12,919 nt of DNA from the NCBI GenBank assembly GCA_947302945.1, contig CAMYWZ010000008.1:1-12919 (forward strand), read 5' to 3'. This document shows, one piece after another, positions 7,501 through 12,919 of the stretch. The stretch's first letter is position 1; each line of letters starts with the position of its first letter. The notes beneath the pieces are model-generated. The model saw only the letters and a program-made list of their open reading frames with translations. It had not been told where the DNA came from and did not search any database. The translations under genes and the position numbers were made by a program. This stretch comes from an uncultured Bacillota bacterium (GTDB lineage Bacteria > Bacillota > Clostridia > Peptostreptococcales > Anaerovoracaceae).

Positions 7501-8353
7501 CGAAGATACGCACCACGTTGAAGCCGTTGTGCTCCCAGAAAGTCTTGTCTTCTATTGCGATGAAGGCGTTCTTGAGGTTTTCGGGAAGGTCCTGGTAATC
7601 CACGTTGGAACGCAGGCCCTCACCGCTCTTGTAGAGGTTCATGAGGACGTTGCCGTTCGCGTCGTAGAGGACCGAGCTTTCCGTAAGTATGCTGTAGATA
7701 TTGCTCGGGTTTATCTCCGGAGCATCCTGGATGACGTTATACACGTAGTATCCGGCCACTCCGCAGCCTATAAGGACCACAACTATGAAAAGCATGAAAA
7801 GCACAAAAATAGCGTGCAGGAAGGGGTGCTTTCTCTTTCTCTTCTTTTTCTTGGCTTCCCTTTCCGCTTCGGCTTTTTCCGCTGCCGCGATCTTGGCGGC
7901 TTTCTTTTCAGCTTTCAGTTCTTTTTTAGATTTCTTTTTTTCCACTGGCATTTCTGTTTCCGAAGAAACTGCGGCCGCTTCCGTGGCCTGCACCGACTCC
8001 GCGCTGAAGACTGTCGTTGCTTCTTCCGCAGCCTTTACCTCTTCAGGGCTGAAGACTGTAGTTGCTGCGGCAGCTGAAACAGCAGGCGCGGCTTCATGAG
8101 GAGTTTCCTGAGAAGCTTCCTGAGGAGCTTCCTGCACTTCTTCGGCTGCTTCCTGTATGGTGTCAGCCTCCTGCTGCGCATTCTCTTCGGTCAGGCGGCT
8201 TGCCATGAAAGCTGCCGCCACGGCTTCTTCCGATGCTGCCGAAGGCTTTTCCTCTTCGGGCTCTGACGGACTGCTGCCCGCAAAAGCCTCCCTTATCTTA
8301 TCCAGTTCGGCAAGCGCTTCCCTTTCACGCTCAAGGCCGAAATCATTCTCCAT
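4505..8353 (-). CDS. Class A penicillin-binding protein (PBP1A-type) with long Asn/Thr-repeat tail
   Basis: Bifunctional peptidoglycan synthase of 1282 residues; related proteins have about 700-950. Residues 1-176 are a cytoplasmic, Glu/Ala/Lys-rich disordered region ending in a Lys/Arg cluster. A membrane anchor follows (177-205). The GT51 glycosyltransferase (about 230-405) has EDKTFWEHNGF (catalytic Glu268), STITQQ (303-308) and YLNTVYLG. The transpeptidase starts near STIDPDVQ (515-522) and carries SSIK (723-726, nucleophile Ser723), SVN (789-791) and KTGT (921-924), so both active sites look intact. A clostridial-type C-terminal section has four cysteines (1033, 1044, 1092, 1101). It ends with an acidic run (1131-1143), a Gly/Ser linker (1152-1160) and Asn/Thr repeats to about 1271. 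ATG at 8353 overlaps the ftsY stop by 11 bases with AGGGGG nine bases upstream. A TTG at 8386 in frame, inside ftsY, is less likely. Last gene of the rnc-smc-ftsY-PBP run. Confidence 0.93.
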   Translation of the reverse strand: MENDFGLEREREALAELDKIREAFAGSSPSEPEEEKPSAASEEAVAAAFMASRLTEENAQQEADTIQEAAEEVQEAPQEASQETPHEAAPAVSAAAATTVFSPEEVKAAEEATTVFSAESVQATEAAAVSSETEMPVEKKKSKKELKAEKKAAKIAAAEKAEAEREAKKKKRKRKHPFLHAIFVLFMLFIVVVLIGCGVAGYYVYNVIQDAPEINPSNIYSILTESSVLYDANGNVLMNLYKSGEGLRSNVDYQDLPENLKNAFIAIEDKTFWEHNGFNVVRIFGAIWNSAKSGFKTKISGTSTITQQLARNLFLASEKEERTMSRKIREAYYTVLIEHALSKEQILEAYLNTVYLGYNTNGVAAAAKSYFDKDIKDLTVVECAMLASLPQNPNRFSPLKRVSTASIVDASAYDIISSDSAWTIYYNDSGEGRMWLVLKQMHDQGLIDDETYNVAKTETIRPYLKPGVNIETKSTTTYFSDYVVSTVRSDLQKELGLTYSEAYDMLYSGGLEIYSTIDPDVQYILDTVYADFPGIKFEKLTTNREADILNNDGDKIMLYNLGANKDANGGFIIRPGEYEWKDNGALEIFKGNRVNIFNTTSTSGHDITVYIKDMFYLADNTLYTISNSYWKIPARYKNKDDNGDLWISPDFFKDYPNAFVKNDNGTLTLIGEMVEWKDPIIQPQSATVIVENQTGYLRGMIGGRGISGSLLYNRATSTRQTGSSIKPLSVYSTALQKGYNNALAGTGPIFTAAYPLDEAPGVAGGWFWPENVYLRYYGITYLRDAVERSVNSCAVNLYRQLDPMDIIANLENMGITTIVKTGNVNDINPAALALGGLSNGVSPLEMASAYSTFGNYGVHVETTCYTKVVNRRGDAVLETQPKSTKVYDESVASLMLDILRTNVESGGGTRARISTQPAAGKTGTTSSQFDIWFCGVTPKYAAATWIGCDSNVRIGSSSEMACVLWQAVMERVGALDERGSFQLKGSFVAVNVDKKTGMLPTDDTPPDEIRPEIFISGTQPGAGSDARQDVKVCAESAYLATPLCKKTAIKHAIQRPGGISWEEMVASMELYPSIDSWDFGYRNQIRVLVDDCYSDVPGFYCPLHNPDPTIYPVSPLVNSESMLYTEGLVPDEDEDDDDDDDDDPNDPNNPNGGGSGSGSGNTTNNTNNTNNTNNTNNTNNTNNTGNTTNNTNNTNNTGNTNDTNNTNNTNNTGNTNDTNNTNNTNNTGNTNDTNNTNNTNNTGNTNDTNNTNNTNNTNYTNNTNNTNNTNSTGGEDPQAQNP
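4541..4873 (-). repeat. Asn-Asn-Thr low-complexity repeat region in the PBP tail
   Basis: Codons for about 111 residues in which nearly every third residue is Thr and most others are Asn, with occasional Gly, Asp, Tyr or Ser. Codon choice varies (AAC and AAT; ACC, ACG and ACA), so the protein pattern is stricter than the DNA pattern. It lies within the PBP gene, outside the membrane in the protein, after the Asp run and Gly/Ser linker. Confidence 0.95.
4580..4759 (-). repeat. Four tandem 45-bp units (15-residue repeat) in the PBP tail
   Basis: Units at 4715-4759, 4670-4714, 4625-4669 and 4580-4624 (in coding order) each encode NTNDTNNTNNTNNTG; the last ends in Asn instead of Gly. Units 2 and 3 differ at four of 45 positions, and units 1 and 3 at four. 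All these differences are third codon positions and silent. The in-frame 45-bp size keeps the reading frame open if copy number changes. Confidence 0.9.
7985..8062 (-). repeat. Duplicated TTVFS motif in the PBP cytoplasmic region
   Basis: Two 11-residue copies, TTVFSPEEVKA (98-108) and TTVFSAESVQA (113-123), begin 15 residues apart in the disordered cytoplasmic N-terminus. Eight of eleven residues are identical. Each follows an Ala and sits in a Glu/Ala-rich setting. This is seen directly; any phosphorylation role is inference. Confidence 0.8.
8087..8134 (-). repeat. Imperfect 12-bp tandem repeat, four copies (QEAP type)
   Basis: Encodes QEAP-QEAS-QETP-HEAA at PBP residues 74-89. Each unit begins CAGGAA except the last, CATGAA. 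It looks like slippage-type expansion in a disordered linker and keeps the reading frame. Confidence 0.75.
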
Positions 8354-9257
8354 TTTCCTTTTCCCCCTTGAAGATGCTCTCCGCAAAACCTTGCGGATCG
8401 AATATCTTAAGATCGTCCAACCCCTCTCCCAGACCTACGAACTTGACCGGAAGATCGTATTCGTCGGATATGGTCACGACGATACCCCCCTTTGCGGTAC
8501 CGTCGAGCTTTGTAAGCACGATCCCTGTAAGATCCGCGACTTCCGAGAACTCCTTCGCCTGAGAAACGGCGTTCTTTCCGGTAGTCGCGTCCAGGACCAG
8601 CAGAGTCTCCCTGGCAGCGCCCGGGAACTCGCGGTCTATCACCTTGTTCATCTTGGAAAGCTCGTTCATAAGGTTCTTCTTATTGTGGAGCCTTCCGGCT
8701 GTATCGCATATGACGACGTCTGTGTTTCTTGCCTTTGCGGCTGCCAGACCGTCGAAGATGACAGCAGAGGGATCGGCGCCTTCCTTGTGCTTTATCACAG
8801 GTACGCCGACGCGTTCTCCCCATATGGAGAGCTGCTCCGCCGCTGCCGCCCTGAAGGTGTCCGCAGCTACGAGGAGCACGGACTTTCCTTCATTTTTGAG
8901 CATATGCGCGAGTTTTGCAATGGTCGTGGTCTTGCCGACGCCATTGACGCCTATCATCATTATGACAAGCGGTATATCGGAGCATAACGCAAGACGCTCC
9001 CCTTTGTCAAGCATTTCCGCCACGATAGACGTAATCTTCACTTTCACGGCTTCCGCGTCCGCGAGCCGCTCGTGCCTTATGTCGTCCCTCAGGCGCTCGG
9101 TTATGCGCAGGGTGGTATCGATCCCAAGATCGGACATGATGAGCTCTTCTTCGAGCTCGTCTATCATCTCCTCGTCCGGGGTGGGACGCATCAGGATAAT
9201 GTCGCCTATTCTTTTTGAGAGCCTTCCGAAGAAGGACTGTTTTTCGAAGAGTGACAA
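8343..9257 (-). CDS. ftsY: Signal recognition particle receptor FtsY
   Basis: GTPase receptor that docks ribosome-SRP complexes at the membrane for co-translational insertion. All NG-domain motifs are present in order: P-loop GVNGVGKTTT (103-112), DTFRAAA (133-139), DTAGR (185-189), TKLDGTAKGG (249-258) and GLGEGLDDL (275-283), ending FDPQGFAESIF. The N domain (about 25-90) is complete, while the acidic A domain is missing, as in many Gram-positive proteins. Ffh is excluded because there is no Met-rich M domain and the N-terminus reads SLFEK...FGRLSKRIGD. The start is TTG at 9257 behind GAGGTGA, with short spacing; no better codon lies in frame nearby. smc ends 47 bases upstream and the PBP gene starts inside the last codons, so the genes are probably co-transcribed and the PBP is probably translationally coupled. 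Confidence 0.96.
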   Translation of the reverse strand: MSLFEKQSFFGRLSKRIGDIILMRPTPDEEMIDELEEELIMSDLGIDTTLRITERLRDDIRHERLADAEAVKVKITSIVAEMLDKGERLALCSDIPLVIMMIGVNGVGKTTTIAKLAHMLKNEGKSVLLVAADTFRAAAAEQLSIWGERVGVPVIKHKEGADPSAVIFDGLAAAKARNTDVVICDTAGRLHNKKNLMNELSKMNKVIDREFPGAARETLLVLDATTGKNAVSQAKEFSEVADLTGIVLTKLDGTAKGGIVVTISDEYDLPVKFVGLGEGLDDLKIFDPQGFAESIFKGEKENGE

Positions 9258-9260
9258 TTT

Positions 9261-9304
9261 TCACCTCATCCGGCCTTGCGGCCACCTTCCCCTCAAGGGG
9301 AAGG
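9261..9304 (-). repeat. Two-hairpin element filling the smc-ftsY spacer
   Basis: CCTTCCCCT (9285-9293) and AGGGGAAGG (9296-9304) form a near-perfect inverted repeat, realistically an 8-bp stem with a TCAA-type tetraloop. GGCC-TTGC-GGCC (9272-9283) forms a second small hairpin next to it. The element begins directly after the smc TAG (9305-9307) and reaches into the ftsY ribosome binding site. No T-run follows, so it is not a classic terminator. Its layout resembles short palindromic elements I associate with gut Clostridia, but I cannot confirm copies elsewhere; no second copy is seen in this window. Confidence 0.6.
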
Positions 9305-12300
9305 CTATACCTCGAACTCGTCGCCCAGGCGCAGCGAGAGGACCTTGGAGATGCCCTGCTCGGGCATGGTGACGCCGTAGAGGGCGTCCGCGTACTCCAT
9401 GGTGAGCTTCTGGTGCGTTACCAGGGCGAACTGGGTGTCTGTGAACTTTCTTACGTACTTTGCGAACGCGTCTATGTTGGCTTCGTCCAGGGCAGCCTCC
9501 ACCTCGTCAAGGATGCAGAAAGGCGTGGGCTTTGACTTGAGCACCGCGAACATGAGTGCAAGAGCAGTAAGCGTACGCTCTCCGCCGGAGAGCAGCGATA
9601 TGTTCTGGAGCCTCTTTCCTGGAGGCTGGGCTTCTATTTCTATAGCGGATTCCAGCGGGTGGTCCGGATCGCTCATCGTAAGAGCGGCGTGACCGCCTTT
9701 GAAGAGCTCCTTGAAGATCTCCTCGAAATTGACGACCACGGAATCGAAGCTCTCCTTGAACCTGCTGCGGATGATGCTGTCCATCTCGTTTATGACGCCG
9801 CGGAGCTCTTCCATGGCTGCCTGGGCGTCGTCCCTCTGGGCGGTGAGGAAATCGTAGCGCTGCTTTACCTGCCTGTATTCCTCTATGGCGCCGACGTTGA
9901 CGTCTCCGAGGGCTCTTAAGCGCTCTTTGTACTCGCGGGATTCCTTCAGAGCTTTTGACATGACGAAATCCGGGTCTTCGTAGGAAGCCGCCTCCGCGTA
10001 CGTGAGTTCGAAATCCTCCCAGAGCTTTTCCTTGAGGGCATCGGTCTGGGCGTCAAAGCGCGCGGCGCGAAGGTCCGCATCGTGCTTTCTCATCTGTTTT
10101 TCGTATATATCCTTATCCAGGAGGGCTTTCTCTTCCTCCGCGCTGTCTGTGTCTGCCTGAAGCCTGCGGCGGAGATCCGACTGATCCTGTATACGGTCTT
10201 CCAGAGCCTTTTTCTCTTCTTCCGCTTTCGCGAGGACGTCTCTTGCTCCGCCCGCGAACTGCAGTATCTGGTCTACGGCTATCCTTACGCTCTTAAGCTG
10301 GACTTCCCTGGCTTTACGGTCTTCCTTTATCTCAGAGAGCGTCTGCTGCGAAAGCCCGGCCAGAGTTTCCGCGTTCTGCGCGGTGAGCCTGGCTTCGCTT
10401 TCGGAAAGCCTTGCCGCGGTCTCTTCAGACCTGGCCTGAGCAAGCTTGTCCGCGGCTTTTTCTGCCGCCTCCGCAAGCAGGACTATGTGCTCTTCCTTTT
10501 CCGCAATGAGCTTCTCCGAGGATGCGGCGTTTTCGGTGATCTGCGCAAGCTGCTTTTCCGCGGAAGCCACTTCCGACCTGAGCTCGGAAAGCTCCGCGAG
10601 CCTTCTTTCTTCGGCGCCTGCGGCATCCGTGACAGCCTGCTTCGCTATCGAAAGTTCCTTCTCTATGAGAGCCTTCTTAAGATCCGACTCCCTGATGGCG
10701 TCCTCGGCGCGGTGCTTCGCGTCCGCAGCCGAAAGTATGGACTGCTCGGCCGCTTTGCGGTCCTCGCCGGATTTTTCGAGCTCCTTTTCAAGCTCTGCGA
10801 TCTTCTTTGAAAGCTCTTCCCTTTCGGCTTTTCTTGTGAGTATGTTGGCGGTGTTGTTCTTAAGGCTTCCGCCTGTGATTGCGCCGGCAGCGTTTATTAC
10901 TTCGCCCTCGAGGGTGACGAGCTTGTGGGGGCTGTGCTTTCTTGCTATCGCGATGGCGTTGTCCAGGCTGTCTATGACGGCGACGTTGCCGAGCATGTAT
11001 TCAACGACCTGGGTATACCCGCCTTTGCAGCTTACCATATCCGAGGCAAGCCCTATGAAGCCTTTGCAGCCCTCTATCTCCCTGCACGAAAGCGGAGGCT
11101 GAACCTTGAGGTCTTCCACAGGAAGGAACGTGAGGCGCCCGGCCTTGCTCTTCTTAAGCAGCTCTATGCTGTATTTTGCAGTATTGTCGTCTTTGCAGAC
11201 TATGTTCTGGAGCTTGCCTCCGAGGACTGTCTCAATGGCCAGTTCGTAGCCCTTGGGGACCTGGAGAAGCTCTCCGAGGGTGCCGTAGATGCCGCGGACG
11301 TTTTGCCCCATGAGGAACTTTACGCCGCCGCTGTAGCCTTCGTAGGCTTTTTCAAGCTCGTCGAGGAGCGTTTTTCTGGCGCCCAGACGTCCTATGGAGA
11401 CCTTGGCGTTCTCGGCGGTAAGCGCAGCGGCAGCAAGAGCCGCTTTGCCTGCCTCCTGAGCGTCAAAGGCATTTTTGAGAGCCTTATCCAAAGATGATTT
11501 TTCGGAATCCAGAGCCTTAAGAGATGTTTCGCATTCGGCAAGCTTTTCAGCATACTGCCTGTCTGTGCGGTCCTTGATATCGGACTCTTCTGACAGCCTT
11601 TCTATCCTCTTGCCCAGCGTTTCCTTCAGGCTTTCGAGGCTTTCAGCGGAAGCCCTGGCTTCTCTTAAGCCTGAAGAAAGCTCGAACAGGCTGTTCTTTT
11701 CCGATGCGAGGACGCTTTCAGCCTTTCTGAGGTCTTCAGATGCTGCCTCGACAGCGCCTGTCTTTTCGGAAAGAACAGACGCAAGAGCGTCGGCTTTTTC
11801 GGATGCTTTCTTGTATTCAAGCTGCGCGGACGCAGCGTTTTCTTCTTCTTTTGCGAGCTTTTCGGAAAGCGAAGAGAGTTCTCCGGTGAGGCGTTCCTCG
11901 TCCTTTTTAAGACCTGCCAGGCGCTCTTTGGACAGCTCTTCCCTGCTGCTGATCTGGTGTATCTGCTCGGTCTTCTCAAGGAGGCTTTCGCGCAGGGCGT
12001 TGAGCTCTGCTTCCGCTTTCGCGGCCTGCTCCTTAAGAGCGGAGATCTTTTCCGAAAGAGCGTTCCTTTCCTCTTCAGCCGAGCCGAGAGCGTCGGAAAG
12101 CTCCGCGAGCTCCGTCATTACAGCCTGGGTCTTTTCGTCCGCTGCTATGATGTTCCTGAGTATGATGTTGATCTCTACGCCCTTGTACCTGTCCCTGATC
12201 TGCAGGTACTCCTCGGCTTTCTTCGAATCCCTTTCGAGGCTGCCTATGCGGCTTTCGATCTCGCCGATGATGTCGTTGACCCTGGCCAGGTTGACTGCAG

Positions 12301-12850
12301 CTTCGGCCAGGCTCTTTTCGGTCTTTTCCTTCTTGCTGCGGTATTTGACTATGCCTGCCGCTTCCTCGAAGATCTCGCGGCGGCGCTCCATCTTGTTGCT
12401 TACGATGTCAGCTATCTTGCCCTGGCCGACTATGGAGTAGCCCTCCACGCCTATGCCTGTGTCCATGATCAGCTCGCGTATGTCCCTGAGCCTGCAGGGG
12501 CGGCGGTTGATCATGTATTCGTTCTCGCCGGAGCGGTAAGCCCTTCTGGTGATGCCTACTTCCGTGAATTCCGTGGGAAGGCTGTGGTCCGAATTGTCTA
12601 TGACGAGCGTGACTTCCGCCATGCCCTTGGCTTTGCGGTTCTGCGTACCGGAAAAGATGACTTCCTCCAGCTTGTCGCTCCTTAAGGTCTTGGGGCTCTG
12701 TTCTCCGAGCACCCAAAGCACGGCATCGGAGATATTGCTCTTGCCGCTGCCGTTGGGGCCGACTATGCAGGTTATCCCTCCGGTGAACTCTATCGTTACC
12801 GGGTCCGCGAAGGATTTGAATCCGTTCAGCTCTATCCTTTTAAAATGCAC
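9305..12850 (-). CDS. smc: Chromosome segregation/condensation ATPase SMC
   Basis: Core ATPase of the bacterial SMC-ScpAB condensin that compacts and individualises sister chromosomes. From GTG at 12850 it has 1181 residues, close to Bacillus SMC (about 1186). The N-terminal head has Walker A GPNGSGKSN (31-39) and the VGQGKI Q-loop region (about 141-146). Long coiled coils flank a hinge (about 505-670) with GYSGGVKFLMG and a late GAITGGS. The C-terminal head has signature LSGGERTLTALAL (from 1087) and Walker B FCILDE (1111-1116) followed by the ALDEAN D-loop. GTG at 12850 is preferred because GGAGG lies six bases upstream and the protein then begins (M)HFKRIELNGFKSF, as in homologues. ATG at 12877 would add nine residues that only reflect the overlapping rnc reading frame. 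It overlaps rnc by 11 bases. Confidence 0.97.
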   Translation of the reverse strand: MHFKRIELNGFKSFADPVTIEFTGGITCIVGPNGSGKSNISDAVLWVLGEQSPKTLRSDKLEEVIFSGTQNRKAKGMAEVTLVIDNSDHSLPTEFTEVGITRRAYRSGENEYMINRRPCRLRDIRELIMDTGIGVEGYSIVGQGKIADIVSNKMERRREIFEEAAGIVKYRSKKEKTEKSLAEAAVNLARVNDIIGEIESRIGSLERDSKKAEEYLQIRDRYKGVEINIILRNIIAADEKTQAVMTELAELSDALGSAEEERNALSEKISALKEQAAKAEAELNALRESLLEKTEQIHQISSREELSKERLAGLKKDEERLTGELSSLSEKLAKEEENAASAQLEYKKASEKADALASVLSEKTGAVEAASEDLRKAESVLASEKNSLFELSSGLREARASAESLESLKETLGKRIERLSEESDIKDRTDRQYAEKLAECETSLKALDSEKSSLDKALKNAFDAQEAGKAALAAAALTAENAKVSIGRLGARKTLLDELEKAYEGYSGGVKFLMGQNVRGIYGTLGELLQVPKGYELAIETVLGGKLQNIVCKDDNTAKYSIELLKKSKAGRLTFLPVEDLKVQPPLSCREIEGCKGFIGLASDMVSCKGGYTQVVEYMLGNVAVIDSLDNAIAIARKHSPHKLVTLEGEVINAAGAITGGSLKNNTANILTRKAEREELSKKIAELEKELEKSGEDRKAAEQSILSAADAKHRAEDAIRESDLKKALIEKELSIAKQAVTDAAGAEERRLAELSELRSEVASAEKQLAQITENAASSEKLIAEKEEHIVLLAEAAEKAADKLAQARSEETAARLSESEARLTAQNAETLAGLSQQTLSEIKEDRKAREVQLKSVRIAVDQILQFAGGARDVLAKAEEEKKALEDRIQDQSDLRRRLQADTDSAEEEKALLDKDIYEKQMRKHDADLRAARFDAQTDALKEKLWEDFELTYAEAASYEDPDFVMSKALKESREYKERLRALGDVNVGAIEEYRQVKQRYDFLTAQRDDAQAAMEELRGVINEMDSIIRSRFKESFDSVVVNFEEIFKELFKGGHAALTMSDPDHPLESAIEIEAQPPGKRLQNISLLSGGERTLTALALMFAVLKSKPTPFCILDEVEAALDEANIDAFAKYVRKFTDTQFALVTHQKLTMEYADALYGVTMPEQGISKVLSLRLGDEFEV

Positions 12851-12919
12851 TCTTTTCCTCCAGAGTCTTAAGCGCATCCTTTGCGGCCTGCGCCTGAGCC
12901 TGCTTCTTTGTATTACCCA
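12840..12919 (-). CDS. rnc: Ribonuclease III, C-terminal fragment (gene continues past the right edge)
   Basis: The minus strand from the right edge encodes GNTKKQAQAQAAKDALKTLE followed by EKSAF and a TAA at 12840-12842. This is the last helix of a double-stranded RNA binding domain, with the typical G-x-(S/T)-K-K-x-A-x-x-x-A-A-x-x-A-L pattern, found at the C-terminus of RNase III. RNase III processes rRNA precursors and other duplex RNA. The identity rests on about 25 residues plus the well-known rnc-smc-ftsY order. The catalytic domain is outside the window. The stop overlaps the smc GTG by 11 bases, and the smc ribosome binding site lies inside this gene. Confidence 0.85.
   Translation of the reverse strand, partial: GNTKKQAQAQAAKDALKTLEEKSAF

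Noticed and set aside
8354..8386. TTG at 8386 as the PBP start
   Set aside because: ATG at 8353 has a purine-rich site at good spacing and gives a natural stop-start overlap with ftsY. The extra 11 codons only restate ftsY sequence in another frame.
9285..9304. Intrinsic terminator after smc
   Set aside because: The hairpin is strong but no T-run follows on the minus strand, and ftsY begins a few dozen bases later without its own visible promoter.
10446..12440. Plus-strand Ser/Ala-rich open frames opposite smc
   Set aside because: They mirror the Glu/Lys/Ala-rich coiled coil codons of smc; no ribosome binding sites or recognisable domains are present.
12851..12877. ATG at 12877 as the smc start
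   Set aside because: The GGAGG site fits GTG at 12850, and homologues begin at the HFKRIEL position. The region upstream is the coding end of rnc.

Overview
The window looks like a chromosomal housekeeping segment from a moderately GC-rich Gram-positive bacterium, most likely an uncultivated member of the Clostridia (Firmicutes). Three things support this: the gene order rnc-smc-ftsY, strong AGGAGG-type ribosome binding sites combined with TTG and GTG starts, and a class A penicillin-binding protein of clostridial build. Genus cannot be read from the sequence, and no phage, plasmid or insertion sequence is evident.

Layout. Left block, plus strand: holA (clamp-loader delta subunit, 5' end at or beyond the edge), rlmN (23S rRNA A2503 methyltransferase) 3 bases later, then a small P-loop ATPase of unknown function with its own promoter-like sequence and a TTG start. 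This block meets a minus-strand CvpA-family membrane protein at a hairpin terminator that can work in both directions. A 63-bp divergent spacer with two back-to-back extended -10 elements separates cvpA from a plus-strand beta-class DNA methyltransferase, which may be transcribed as a leaderless mRNA. The methyltransferase ends at a second two-way terminator. Beyond it, all on the minus strand and read right to left, comes rnc (only the 3' end is inside the window), smc, ftsY and a very large class A PBP.

The rnc-smc-ftsY-PBP block is tightly packed. rnc and smc overlap by 11 bases, ftsY and the PBP gene overlap by 11 bases, and smc and ftsY are separated only by a 47-base spacer filled by two hairpins. 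Together the block joins RNA processing, chromosome organisation, membrane protein targeting and cell-wall synthesis. The first three form a known Firmicutes neighbourhood; a PBP coupled to ftsY is, to my knowledge, less usual.

The most unusual object is the PBP. It carries a disordered cytoplasmic N-terminus of about 175 residues with a duplicated TTVFS-type motif. Its C-terminus outside the cell is a nine-Asp run, a Gly/Ser linker and about 110 residues of Asn-Asn-Thr repeats, encoded partly by four 45-bp tandem units. The first three of these units differ only at synonymous positions. I found no clearly new multi-gene system; the best leads are this tail, the possibly leaderless solitary methyltransferase and the two-hairpin element between smc and ftsY.
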